64,000 nt of DNA from Siphonodentalium dalli. Lineage: Eukaryota > Mollusca > Scaphopoda > Gadilida > Siphonodentaliidae. The DNA is taken from the NCBI GenBank assembly GCA_032622095.1, contig CP136066.1, positions 195,104,816 to 195,168,815 of the forward strand. The letters are read 5' to 3'. Made by a program: the position numbers and the translations under genes. Under the pieces are notes generated by a model. It did not search any database. It had not been told where the DNA came from and saw nothing but the letters and a program-made list of their open reading frames with translations. Below, in pieces: positions 20,922-35,900 of this stretch. Positions within the stretch are counted from its first letter, which is position 1, and every line of letters begins with the position of its first letter.

Positions 20922-23900
20922 CTGAAATGTACACGACTCCTTGAATATTGTTTGTGACGTTAGACGGAACGTCGATGCTGTTACGGAAATCAGCAGTTGT
21001 GACCGCAGTTGTATCCGAACCACCAGTTACAAAGATTGCTTCATCTCTGTGCGTTGTAGTAACTGTGGTATCTAGAATTCTAGTTACGGCCTGTTCTGGA
21101 GAACCAGAAATCATTCTTGTTAGGTACGATATGCCGTCTTGTTTATCTTTGCCTGTATGCTTCACAGTAACTCCTTCATCGATAGAATATCCGGCTGTAT
21201 CGGTTAAATCCGCTGGCGATGTATTGCCTATAACTCCACCGAGAGGTACACTGATGGGTGCACTGGTTCTGCCGGTCACATCCGATAGTATCGCAGGACC
21301 AGTAACTCCCTCAAGGAGCCCTGTGACAGTTGTTCTGGTTGTGTCCGTTACACCCACTGTCTTTGCAGTGATAGTAATTTCTCCAGTAAGGCCAGCGCCA
21401 GAAAGTCCTGATGCGCCGGTAATATATGTCGTGACTATGGCTTCTTCGATTTCACCTAATGGCATTGCGGTCACAGTAGCGGTTACATCAGCCGGTATTC
21501 CGGTGTCAGTAATATCTGCGGGAAGTCTTGTTACACCGGGTAAAGTTGTTGTCAATGCGGAATTAGTAATTGCAGCTCTTGTTGCGCCAGTTATGTATGT
21601 GGATGGTTTCGTTGCGCCAGATGCATCTGCTGGTATCCCGATGGCAGTCACTCCCTCAACGAAGCCAGTGATTGAAACTGTCGTTGCGACAGCTAGATCT
21701 GCCGGTATTGTGATTTCAGTCATCCCATCGGATAGGCCAATGATTGTTGCCTTTGTTGCACCGATTGCATCTGCTGGTTTCGCGGTCTCAATAAATTGAT
21801 CGGAGAGGCCGTCGGTGATTGTAGCTCTCGTTAAGCCAGTAATATCTTCTGATGTGCTCGTTGGAACCCCATCATGGAGGCCAGTAATGGCACCAGGCAA
21901 TATCGTTCGAGCAGCTGTTACGGTGAAAGTGACGTCACCGGGCAACTCTGTTCGATACGCTGTTGTTACAATCGGAGTAACGTCTCCAAGCAACCCTGTT
22001 CTACCTGCTGTTACTGAGTCAGTAATGGCACCAGGCAATACCGTACGACGAGCAGTTAGGGTGTCAGTGACATCTCCAGGAAACCCTGTCCGATCTGCTG
22101 ATGTTACAACTGGAGTAACGTCTCCATGCAACACTGTGCGATCCGCTGGTACGGAGTCAGTGACTGCTTCAGGCAATACTGTTCGATCTGCTGTCACGGT
22201 GGCAGTGACGTCTCCAGGCAACCTTGTTCTATCTGCTGGTACGGTGTCAGTAATGGCACCAGGCAGTACCGTACGATCAGCTGGTACGGTGTCAGTTATA
22301 TATCCAGGCAAACCTGTTCGATCTGCTGATGTTACAACCGGAGTAACGTCTCCAGGCATCACTGTTAGGTCCTCTGGTACGGAGTCGCTGACTACTTCAG
22401 GCAGTATTGTTCGATCTGCTGTTACGGTGTCAGTGACGTCTCCAGGCAACCCTGTTCCATCTGCTGGTACAGTGTCAGTAATGGCACCAGACAATACCGT
22501 ACGATCAGCTGTTACGTTGTCAGTGATATCTCCAGGCAACCCTGTTCGATCTGCTGATGTTACAACCAGAGTAACGTCTCCAGGCAACACTGTTTGATCC
22601 GCTGGCACGGAGTCAGTGACTACTTCAGGCAATAATGTTCTATCTGCTGTTACGGTGTCAGTGATGTCAGGCAACCCTGTTCCATCTGCTGGTACGGTGT
22701 CAGTAATGGCACCAGGAAATACTGTACGATCAGTTGTTACGGTGTCAGTGATATCTCCAGACAACCTTGTTCGATCTGCTGATGCTTCAACTGGAGTAAC
22801 ATCTCCAGGCAACACTGTTTGATCCTCTGGTACGGAGTAGCTGACTAATTCAGGCAGTACTGTTCGATCTGCTGTTACGGTGTCAGTGATGGCAGGCAAC
22901 CCTGTTCCATCTACTGGTACGGTGTCAGTAATGGCACCAGGAAATACTGTACGATCAGTTGTTACGGTGTCAGTGATATCTCCAGACAACCTTGTTCGAT
23001 CTGCTGATGCTTCAACTGGAGTAACGTCTCCAGGCAACACTGTTTGATCCTCTGGTACGGAGTAGCTGACTAATTCAGGCAGTACTGTTCGATCTGCTGT
23101 TACGGTGTCAGTGACGTCTCCAGGCAACCCTGTTCTATCTGATGGTACGGTGTCAGTAATGTCAACAGGCAATACCGTACGATCAGCTGTCACGGTGACA
23201 GTGATATCTGTAGGCAACCCTGTTCGATCTTCTGATGTTACAACCGGAGTAACGTCTCCATGCAACACTGTTTGATCCTCTGGCACGGAGTCGGTTACTA
23301 CGTCTGGCAATACTGTTCGATCTGCTGTTACGGTGTCAGTGACTTCTTCAGGCAACCCTGTTCTATCTGCTGGTACGGTGTCAATAATGGCACCAGGCAA
23401 TACCGTACGATCAGCTGTTACGGCGTCAGTGATATCTCCAGGAAACCCTGTTCGATCTGCTGATGTTACAACCGGAGTAACGTCTCCAGGCAACACTGTT
23501 TGATCCTCTGGTACCGAGTCGGTGACTACTTCAGGCAATACTGTTCGATTTGCTGTTACGGTCTCAGTGACGTCTCCAGGCAACCCTGTTCTATCTGCTG
23601 GTACGGTGTCAGTAATGGCACCAGAAAATACCATACGATCAGCTGATACGGTGTCCGTTACAGCTCCAGTCAACCCTGTTCGATCTGCCGTTGTTACAAC
23701 CAGATTAACGTCTCCATGCAACACTGTTTGATCCGCTGGTACGGAGACAGTGACTACTTCAGGCCATACTGTTCGATCTGCTGTTACGGTGTCAGTGACG
23801 TCTCCAGGCAACACTGTTCTATCTGCTGGTACGGTGTCAGTAATGGCACCAGATAATTCCGTACGATCATATGTTACGGTGTCAGTGCCATATCCAGGCA

Positions 23901-26900
23901 ACCGTATTCGATCCGCTGATATTACAACCGGAGTTACGTCTCCAGGCAACACTGTTTGATCCGCTGGCACGGACTCGGTGATTACTTCAGGCAATACTGT
24001 TCGATCTGCTGTTACGGTGTCAGTGACGTCTCCAGGCAACCCTGTTCTATATGATGGTACGGTGTCAGTAATGTCAACAGGCAATACCGTACGATCAGCT
24101 GTCACAGTGACAGTGATATCTGTAGGCAACCCTGTTCGATCTTCTGATGTTACAACCGGAGTAACGTCTCCATGCAACACTGTTTGATCCTCTGGTACGG
24201 AGTCGGTTACTACGTCTGGCAATACTGTTCGATCTGCTGTTACGGTGTCATTGACGTCTCCAGGCAACCCTGTTCCATCTGCTGGTACGGTGTCAGTAAT
24301 GGCACCAGGAAATACTGTACGATCAGTTGTTACGGTGTCAGTGATATCTCCAGGCAACCTTGTTCGATCTGCTGATGCTTCAACTGTAGTAACGTCTCCA
24401 GGCGACACTGTTTGATCCTCTGGTACGGAGTCGCTGACTACTTCATGCAGTACTGTTCGATCTGCTGTTACGGTGTCAGTGACGTCTCCAGGCACCCCTG
24501 TTCTATCTGATGGTATGGTGTCAGTAATGGCAACAGGCAATACCGTACGATCAGCTGTCACGGTGTCAGTGATATCTCCAGGCCACCCTGTTCGATCTTC
24601 TGATGTTACAACCGGATTAACGTCTCCATGCAACACTGTTTGATCCTCTGGTACGGAGTCGGTGACTACGTCTGGCAATACTGTTCGATCTGCTGTTACG
24701 GTGTCAGTGACGTCTCCAAGCAACCCTGTTATATCTGCTGGAACGGTGTCAGTAATGGCACCAGACAATACCGTACGATCAGATGTTACGGTGTCAGTGA
24801 CATCTCCAGGCAATCCTTTTCGATCCGCTGATGTTACGACCAGAGTAACGTCTCCATGCAACACTGATCGATCCGCTGGTACGGAATCAGTGACTACTTC
24901 GGGCAATACTGTTCGAGCTGCTGTTACGGTGTCAGTGACGTCTCCAGGCAACCCTGTTCTATCTGCTGGTACGGTGTCAGTAATGGCACCAGGCAATACC
25001 GTACGATCAGCTGTCACGGTGTCAGTGATATCTCCAGGTAAACCTGTTCGATCTGCTGATGTTACAACCGGAGTAACGTCTCCATGCAACACTGTTTGAT
25101 CCTCTGGTACGGAGTCGGTGACTACTTCAGGCAATACTGTTCGATCTGCTGTTGTTACGGTGTCAGTGACGTCTACAGGCAACCCTGTTCTATCTGCTGG
25201 TATGGTGTCAGTAATGGCACCAGGCAATACCGTACGGTCAGTTGTTACGATGTCAGTGACATCTCCTGGCAACCCTGTTCGATCTGCTGATGTTAGAACT
25301 GGAGTAACGTCTCCAGGCAACACTGTTTGATCCTCTGGTACGGAGTCGGTGACTACTTCATGCAATACTTTTCGATCTGCTGGTACGGTGTCAGTGACGT
25401 CTCCAGGCAACCCTGTTATATCTGCTGGTACGGTGTCAGTAATGGCACCAGACAATACCGTACGATCAGATGTTACGGTGTCAGTGAAATCTCCAGGCAA
25501 CCCTGTTCGATCCGCTGATGTTACAACCGGAATAACGTCTCCATGCAAGACTGATCGATCCGCTGGTACGGAATCAGTGACTACTTCGGGAAATACTGTT
25601 CGATCTGATGTCACGGTGTCAGTGACGTCTCCAGTCAACCCTGTTCTATCTGCTGGTACGGTGTCAGTAATGACACCAAGCAATACCGTACGATCAGCTG
25701 TTACGGTGTCAGTGATATCTCCAGGCAACCCTGTTCGATCTGTTGATGTTACAACCGGTGTAACGTCTCCAGGCAACACTGTATCATCCGCTGGTACGGA
25801 GACTACTTCAGGCAATACTGTTCGATCTGCTGTTACGGTGTCAGTGACATTTCCATGCAACCCTGTTCTATCTGCTGGCACGGTGTCAGTAATGGCTCCA
25901 GACAATACCGTACGATCAGCTGTTACGGTGTCCGTTACATATCCAGGCAACCCTGTTCGATCCGTTAATGTTACAGCCGGAGGAACGTCTCCATGCAACA
26001 CTGATCGATCAGCTGGTACGGAATCAGTGACTTCTGCGGGAAATACTGTTCGATCTGCTGTTACGGTGTCAGTGACGTCTCCATGCAATCCTGTTCTCTC
26101 TGCTGGCATTGTGTCCGTAATGACACCAGGCAATACCGTACGATCATCTGTTACGGTGTCAGTGACGTCTCCAGGCAACCCTGTTCGATCTGCTGGTACG
26201 GTGTCAGAAATGGCACCAGACATTACCGTACGATCAGATGGTACGGTGGCAGTGATATCTCCAGGCAACCATGTTCGATCTGCTGATGATACAACCGGAG
26301 TAACCTCTCCACGCAACACTGTTTGATCTTCTGGTACGGAGTCGGTGACTACTTCTGGCAATACTGTTCGATCTGCTGTTACGGTGTCAGTGACGTCTCC
26401 AGGCAACCCTGTTCTATCTGCTGGTACGGTGTCAGTAATGGCACCAGGCATTACCGTACGATCAGCTGTTACGGTGTCAGCGATATCTCCAGGCAACCCT
26501 GTTCGATCTGCTGGTACGGTGTCAGTAATGGCACCAGAGAATACCGTACGATCAGATGGTACGGTGTCAGTGACATCTCCAGGCAACCCTGTTCGATCCG
26601 CTGATGTTACAACCGAAGTAACGTCTCCATGCAACACTGTTTGATCCTCTGGTACGGAGTCGGTGACTACTTCAGGCAATACTGTTCGATCTGCTGTTAC
26701 GGTGTCAGTGACGTCTCCAAGCAACCCTGTTCTATTTGCCTGTACGGTGTCAGTAATGGCACCATACAATACCGTGCGGTCAGATGTTACGGTGTCATTG
26801 ATATCTCCAGGCAACCCTGTTCGATCTGCTGATGTTATAACATGAGTAACGTCTCCAGGCAAAACTGTTTGATCAGCTGGTATGTAGTCGGTGACTACTT

Positions 26901-29900
26901 CAGGCAATACTGTTCGATTTGCTGTTATGGTGTCAGTGACGTCTCCAGGCAACCCTGTTCTATCTGCTGGAACGGTGTCAGTAATGGCACCAGACAATAC
27001 CGTACGATCAGCTGTTACGGTCTCAGTGACATCTCCAGGCAACTGTGTTCGATCCGTTGATGTTACAACCGGAGTAACGTCTCCAGGCAACACTGTTTGA
27101 TCCTCTGGTACGGAGTCGGTGACTTCTTCAGGCAATACTGTTCGATCTGTTGTTACTGTGTCAGTGACGTCTCCATGTAACACTCTTCTATCTGCTGGTA
27201 CGGTGTCAGTAATGGCACCAGACAATACCGTACGATCAGCTGTTACGGTGTCAGTGATATATCCAGACAACCCTGTTCGATCGGCTGATGTTACAACCGG
27301 AGTAACGTCTCCAGGCAACACTGTTTGATCCTCTGGTACGGAGTCGGTGACTTCTTCAGGCAATACTGTTCGATCTGCTGTTACGGTGTCAGTGACGTCT
27401 CCAGGCAACCCTGTTCGATCCGCTGATGTTACAACCGGATTAACGTCTCCATGCAACACTGATCGATCTGCTGGTACGGAATCAGTGACCACTTCGGGCA
27501 ATACTGTTCTATCTACTGTTAAGGTGTCAGTGACGTCTCCAGGCAACCCTGTTATCTCTGCTGGTACGGTGTCAGTAATGGCACCAGGCATTACCGTACG
27601 ATCAGCTGTTACGGTGTCAGCGATATCTCCAGGCAACCCTGTTCGATCTGCTGGTACGGTGTCAGTAATGGCACCAGAGAATACCGTACGATCAGATGGT
27701 ACGGTGTCAGTGACATCTCCAGGCAACCCTGTTCGATCCGCTGATGTTACAACCGGAGTAACGTCTCCATGCAACACTGTTTGATCCTCTGGTACGGAGT
27801 CGGTGACTACTTCAGGCAATACTGTTCGATCTGCTGTTACGGTGTCAGTGACGTCTCCAAGCAACCCTGTTCTATTTGCCGGTACGGTGTCAGTAATGGC
27901 ACCATACAATACCGTGCGGTCAGATGTTACGGTGTCATTGATATCTCCAGGCAACCCTGTTCGATCTGCTGATGTTATAACATGAGTAACGTCTCCAGGC
28001 AAAACTGTTTGATCAGCTGGTATGTAGTCGGTGACTACTTCATGCAATACTGTTCGATTTGCTGTTATGGTGTCAGTGACGTCTCCAGGCAACCCTGTTC
28101 TATCTGCTGGAACGGTGTCAGTAATGGCACCAGACAATACCGTACGATCAGCTGTTACGGTCTCAGTGACATCTCCAGGCAACTGTGTTCGATCCGTTGA
28201 TGTTACAACCGGAGTAACGTCTCCAGGCAACACTGTTTGATCCTCTGGTACGGAGTCGGTGACTTCTTCAGGCAATACTGTTCGATCTGTTGTTACTGTG
28301 TCAGTGACGTCTCCATGTAACACTCTTCTATCTGCTGGTACGGTGTCAGTAATGGCACCAGACAATACCGTACGATCAGCTGTTACGGTGTCAGTGATAT
28401 ATCCAGACAACCCTGTTCGATCGGCTGATGTTACAACCGGAGTAACGTCTCCAGGCAACACTGTTTGATCCTCTGGTACGGAGTCGGTGACTTCTTCAGG
28501 CAATACTGTTCGATTTGCTGTTATGGTGTCAGTGACATCTCCAGGCAACCCTGTTCTATCTGCTGGAACGGTGTCAGTAATGGCACCAGACAATACCGTA
28601 CGATCAGCTGTTACGGTGTCCGTTACATCTCCAGGCAACCGTGTTCGATTCGCTGATGTTACAACCGGAGTAACGTCTCCATGCAACACAGATCGATCCG
28701 CTGGTACGGAATCAGTGACCACTTCGGGCAATACAGTTCGATCTGCTGGTACGGTGCCAGTGACGTCTCCAGCCAACCCTGTTCTATCTGCTGGTACGGT
28801 GTCAGTAATGGCACCAGCCAATACCGTACAATCAGCTGTTACGGTGTCAGTGATATCTCCAGGCAACCCTGTTCCATCTGCTGGTACAGTGTAAGTAATG
28901 GCACCAGACAATACCGTACGATCAGACGGTACGGTGACAGCGACATCTCCAGGCAACCCTGTTCGATCCGCTAATGTTACAACCGAAGAAACGTCTCCAT
29001 GCAACACTGTTCGATCCGCTGGTACGGAATCAGTGACTACTTCTGGCAATATTGTTCGGCCTGCTTTTACGGTGCAAGAGACGTATCCAGGCAACACTGT
29101 TCTATCTTCTGGTATGGTGTCAGTAATGGCACCAAGCAATACCGTTCGATCAGTTGTTACGGTGTCAGTGATATCTACAGACAACCCTGTTCGATCTGCA
29201 GATGTTACTACTGGAGTAACGTCTCCAGGCAACACTGATCGATCCGCTGGTACGGAATCAGTGACTACTTCGGGAAATACTGTTCGATCTGATGTCACGG
29301 TGTCAGTGACGTCTCCAGGCAACCCTGTTCTATCTTCAGATGTTACTACTGGAGTAACGTCTCCAGGCAACACTGATCGATCCGCTGGTACGGAATCAGT
29401 GACTACTTCGGGCAATACTGTTCGATCTGCTGTTACGGTGTCAATGACGTCTCCAGGCAACACTGTTCTATCTTCTGGTACGATGTCAGTAATGGCACCA
29501 AGCAATACCGTACGATTAGATGTTACGGTGTCAGTGACATATCCAGGCAACCCTATTCGATCCGCTGATGTTACAACCGGAGTAACGTCTTCAGGCAACA
29601 CTGATCGATCCGCTGGTACGGAATCAGTGACTATTTCGGGCAATACAGTTCGATATGCTGTTACGGTGTCAGTGACGTCTCCAGACAACCCTGTTCTATC
29701 TGCTGGTACGGTGTCAGTAATGGCACCAGGCAATACCGCACGATCAGATATTACGGTGTCAGTGAAATCTCCAGGCAACCCTGTTCGATCCGCTGATGTT
29801 ACAACCGGAGTAACGTCTCCATGCAACACTGATCGATCCGCTGGTACGGAATCAGTGACTACTTCGGGAAATACGGTTCGATCTGATGTCCCGGTGTCAG

Positions 29901-32900
29901 TGACGTCTCCGGGCAACCATGTTCTATCTGCAGATGTTACTACTGGAGTAACGTCTCCAGGCAACACTGATCGATCCGCTGGTACGGAATCAGTGACTAC
30001 TTCGGCCAATACTGTTCGATCTGCTGTGACGGTGTCAGTGATGTCTCCAGGAAACCATGTTCTATCTGCTGGTACGGTGTCAGTAATGGCACCAGAAAAT
30101 ACCGTACGATCAGCTGTTACGGTGTCCGTTACATCTCCATGCAACCCTGTTCGATCCGCTGATGTTGCAACCGGAGTAACGTCTCCGTGCAACACTGATC
30201 GATCAGCTGGTACGACATCAGAGACCACTTCGGGCAATACTGTTCGATCTGCTGTTACGGTGTCAGTGACATCTCCAGGCAACCCTGTTCTCTCTGCTGG
30301 TATGGTGTCAATAATGGCACCAGGCAATACCGTACGATCATCTGTAACGGTGTCAGTGATATCTCCAGGCAACCCTGTTCGATCTGCTGGTACGGTGTCA
30401 GAAATGGCACCATACATTACCGTACGATCAGATGGTACGGTATCAGTGACATATCCAGGCAACCCTATTCGATCCGCTGATGTTACAACCGGAGTAACGT
30501 CTTCAGGCAACACTGATCGATCCGCTGGTACGGAGTCAGTGACTATTTCGGGCAATACTGTTCGATCTGCTGTTACGGTGTCAGTGTCGTCTCCAGTCAA
30601 CCCTGTTCTATCTGCTGGTACGGTGTCAGTAATGGCACCAGGCAATACCGTACGGTCAGCTGTTACGGTGTCAGTGATATCTCCAGGCAACCCTGTTCGA
30701 TCTGCTGATGTTACAACCGGACTAACGTCTCCATGCAACACTGTTTGATCATCTGGTACAGAGTCGGTGACTACTTCAGGCAATACTGTTCGATCTGCTG
30801 TTACGGGGTCAGTGACGTCTCCAGGCAACCCTGTTCTATCTGCTGGTATGGTGTCAGTAATGGCACCAGGCAATACCGTACGGTCAGTTGTGACGGTGTC
30901 AGTGACAGCTCCAGGCAACCCTGTTCGATCTGCTGATGTTAGAACTGGAGTAACGTCTCCAGACAACACTGTTTCATCCGCTGGTACGGAATCAGTGACG
31001 TCTCCTGGCAACCCTGTTCTATCTGCTGGTATGGTGTCACTAATGGCACCAGACAATACCGTACGATCAGCTGTTACGGTGTCCGTTACATTTCCAGGCA
31101 ACCCGGTTCGATCCGCTGATGTTACAACCGGAGTAACGTCTCCATGCAGCACAGATCGATCCGCTGGTACGGAATCAGTGACTACTTCGGGAAATACTGT
31201 TCGATCTGATGTCACGGTGTCAGTGACGTCTCCAGGCAACCCTGTTCTATCTGCAGATGTTACTACTGGAGTCACGTCTCCAGGCAACACTGATCGATCC
31301 GCTGGTACGGAATCAGTGACTACTTCGGGCAATACTGTTCGATCTGCTGTTACGGTGTCAGTGACGTCTCCAGGAAACCATGTTCTATCTACTGGTACGG
31401 TGTCAGTAATGGCACCAGAAAATACCGTACGATCAGCTGTTACGGTGTCCGTTACATCTCCATGCAACCCTGTTCGATCCGCTGATGTTACAACCGGAGT
31501 AACGTCTCCGTGCAACAACACTGATCGATCAGCTGGTACGACATCAGAGACCACTTCGGGCAATACTGTTCGATCTGCTGTTACGGTGTCAGTGACGGGT
31601 CCAGGCAACCCTGTTCTCTCTGCTGGTATGGTGTCAATAATGGCACCAGGCAATACCGTACGATCATCTGTTACGGTGTCAGTGATATTTCCAGGCAACC
31701 CTGTTCGATCTGCTGGTACGGTGTCAGAAATGGCAACAGACATTACCGTACGATCAGATGGTACGGTGTCAGTGATATCTCCAGGCAACCATGTTCGATC
31801 TGCTGATGTTACAACCGGAGTAACGCCTCCAGGCAACACTGTTTGATCCGCTGGTACGGAGTCAGTGACTACTTCAGGCAATACTGTTCCGTCTGCTATT
31901 ACGGTGTCAGTGACGTCTACCGGCAGCCCTGTTCTATCTGCTGGTACGGTGTCACTAATGGCACCAGGCAATACCGTACGGTCAGTTGTTACGGTGTCAG
32001 TTATATCTCCAGGCAACGCTGTTCGATTCTCTGATGGTACAACCGGAGTAACGATTCCAGGCAACTCTGTTCGATCCGCTGGTACGGAATCAGTGACTAC
32101 TTCGGGCAATACTGTTTGGTCTGCTTTTACGGTGCCAGTAATGTCTCCAGGCAACACTGTTCTATCTTCTGGTACGATGTCAGTAATGGCACCAAGCAAT
32201 ACCGTACGATTAGCTGTTACGGTGTCAGTGACATATCCAGGCAACCCTATTCGATCCGCTGATGTTACAACCGGAGTAACGTCTTCAGGCAACACTGATC
32301 GATCCGCTGGTACGGAATCAGTGACTATTTCGGGCAATACTGTTCGATCTGCTGTTACGGTGTCGGTGACGTCTCCAGGCAACCCTGTTATATCTGCTGG
32401 TATGGTGTCAGTAATGGCACCAGGCAATACCGTACGGTCAGTTGTGACGGTGTCAGTGACAGCTCCAGGCAACCCTGTTCGATCTGCTGATGTTAGAACT
32501 GGATTAACGTCTCCAGACAACACTGTTTGATCCTCTGGTACGGAGTTGGTTACTACTTCATCCAATACTGTTCGATCTGCTGTTACGGTGTCAGTGACGT
32601 CTCCAGGCAACCCTGTTCTATCTGCTGGTACGGTGTCAGTAATGGCACCAGACAATACCGTACGATCAGATGTTACGGTGTCAGTGAAATATCCAGGCAA
32701 CCCTGTTCGATCCGCTGATGCTACAACCGGAGTAACGTCACCATGCAACACTGATCGATCTGTTGGTACGGAATCAGTGACTACTTCGGGAAATACTGTT
32801 CGATCTGATTTCACGGTGTCAGTGACGTCTCCATTCAACCCTGTTCTATCTGCTGGTACGGTGGCAGTAATGGCACCAGACAATACCGTACGATCAGATG

Positions 32901-35900
32901 TTACGGTCTCAGTGAAATCTCCAGGCAACCCTGTTCGATCGGCTGATGTTACAACCGGAGTAACGTCTCCATGCAACACTGATCGATCTGCTGGTACGAA
33001 ATCCGTGACTACTTCGGGAAATACTGTTCGATCTGATGTCACGGTGTCAGTGACGTCTACATGCAACCCTGTTCTATCTGCAGGTACGGTGTCAGTAATG
33101 GCACCAGACAATACCGTACGATCAGCTGTTACGGTGTCAGTGAAATCTCCAGGCAACCCTGTTCGATCCGCTGATGTTACAACCGGAGTAACGTCTCCAT
33201 GCAACACTGATCGATCTGCTGGTACGGAATCAGTGACTACTTCGGGAAATACTGTTCGATCTGATGTCACGGTGTCAGTGACGTCTCCATGCAACCCTGC
33301 TCTATCTGCTGCTACGTTGTCAGTAATGGCACCATACAATACCTTACGGTCAGATGTTACGGTGTCAGTGATATCTCCAGGCAACCCTGTTCGATCTTTT
33401 GATGTTACAACCAGAGTAACGTCTCCAGACAACACTGTTTCATCCGCTGGAACGGAATCAGTGACTACTTCAGGCAATACTGTTCGATCTGCTGTTACGG
33501 TATCAGTGACGTCTCCAGGCAACCCTGTTCTATCTGCTGGTATGGTGTCAGTAATGGCACCAGACACTACCGTTCGATCCGCTGGTATGGAATCAGTGAC
33601 TACTTCGGGCAATACTGTTCGATCTGCTGTTACGGTGTCAGTGACGTCTCCAGGAAACCATGTTCTATCTGCTGGTACGGTGTCAGTAATGGCACCAGAA
33701 AATACCGTACGATCAGCTGTTACGGTGTCCGTTACATCTCCATGCAACCCTGTTCGATCCACTGATGTTACAACCGGAGTAACGTCTCCGTGCAACACTG
33801 ATCGATCAGCTGGTACGACATCAGAGACCACTTCGGGCAATACTGTTCGATCTGCTGTTACGGTGTCAGTGACGTCTCCAGGCAACCCTGTTCTCTCTGC
33901 TGGCATGGTGTCAATAATGGCACCAGGCAATACCGTACGATCATCTGTTACGGTGTCAGTGATATCTCCAGGCAACCCTGTTCGATCTGCTGGTACGGTG
34001 TCAGAAATGGCACCAGACATTACCGTACGATCAGATGGTACGGTGTCAGTGATATCTCCAGGCAACCATGTTCGATCTGCTGATGTTACAACCGGAGTAA
34101 CGCCTCCAGGCAACACTGTTTGATCCGCTGGTACGGAGTCAGTGACTACTTCAGGCAATACTGTTCCATCTGCTATTACGGTGTCAGTGACGTCTACCGG
34201 CAACCCTGTTATATCTGCTGGTACGGTGTCACTAATGGCACCAGGCAATACCGTACGGTCAGTTGTTACGGTGTCAGTTACATCTCCAGGCAACGCTGTT
34301 CGATCCGCTGATGGTACAACCGGAGTAACGTCTCCAGGCAACACAATTCGATCCGCTGGTACGGAATCAGTGACTACTTCGGGCAATACTGTTCGGTCTG
34401 CTTTTACGGTGCCAGTGACGTCTCCAGGTAACACTGTTCTATCTTCTGGTACGATGTCAGTAATGGCACCAAGCAATACCGTACGATTAGCTGTTACGGT
34501 GTCAGTGACATATCCAGGCAACCCTATTCGATCCGCTGATGTTACAACTGGAGTAACGTCTTCGGGCAACACTGATCGATCTGCTGGTACGGAATCAGTG
34601 ACTATTTCGGGCAATACTGTTCGATCTGCTGTTACGGTGTCAGTGACGTCTCCAGGCAACCCTGTTCTATCTGCTGGTACGGTGTCAGTAATGGCACCAG
34701 GCAATACCGTACGTTCAGCTGTTACGGTGTCAGTGATATCTCCAGGCAACCCTGTTCGATCCGCTGATGTTACAACCGGAGTAACGTCTCCACGCAACAC
34801 TGTTTGATCCTCTGGTACGGAGTTGGTGACTACTTCATCCAATACTGTTCGATCTGCTGTTACGGTGTCAGAGACGTCTCCGGGCAACCCTGTTCTATCT
34901 GCTGTTACGGTGTCAGTAATGGCACCAGACAATACCGTACGATCAGATGTTACGGTATCAGTGAAATATCCAGGCAACCCTGTTCGATCCGCTGATGTTA
35001 CAACCGGAGTAACGTCTCCATGCAACACTGATCGATCCGCTGGTACGGAGTCAGTGACTATTTCGGGCAATACTGTTCGAACTGCTGTTACGGTGTCAGT
35101 GACGTCTCCAGGCAACCCTGTTCTATCTGCTGGTATGGTGTCAGTAATGGCACCAGGCAATACCGTACGGTCAGTTGTTACGGTGTCAGTGACATCTCCA
35201 GGCAACCCTGTTCGATCTGCTGATTTTAGAACTGGAGTATCGTCTCCAGGCAACACTGTTTGATCCACTGGTACGAAGTTGGTGACTACTTCATGCAATA
35301 CTGTTCGAACTGCTGTTACGGTGTCAGTGACGTCTCCAGGCAACCCTGTTCTATCTGCTGGTATGGTGTCAGTAATGTCACCAGACAATACCGTACGATC
35401 AGATGTTACGGTGTCAGTGAAATCTCCAGGCAACCCTGTTCGATCTGCTGATTTTAGAACTGGAGTATCGTCTCCAGGCAACACTGTTTGATCCACTGGT
35501 ACGAAGTTGGTGACTACTTCATGCAATACTGTTCGAACTGCTGTTACGGTGTCAGTGACGTCTCCAGGCAACCCTGTTCTATCTGCTGGTATGGTGTCAG
35601 TAATGTCACCAGACAATACCGTACGATCAGATGTTACGGTGTCAGTGAAATCTCCAGGCAACCCTGTTCGATCCGCTGATGTTACAACCGGAGTAACGTC
35701 TCCATGCAACACTGATCGATCTGGTGGTACGGAATCAGTGAATACTTCGGGAAATACTGTTCGATCTGATGTCACGGTGTCAGTGACGTCTCCATGCAAC
35801 CCTGCTCTATCTGCTGGTACGGTGTCAGTAATGGCACCAGACAATACCGTACGATCAGCTGTTACGGTGTCAGTGAAATCTCCAGGCAACCCTGTTCGAT

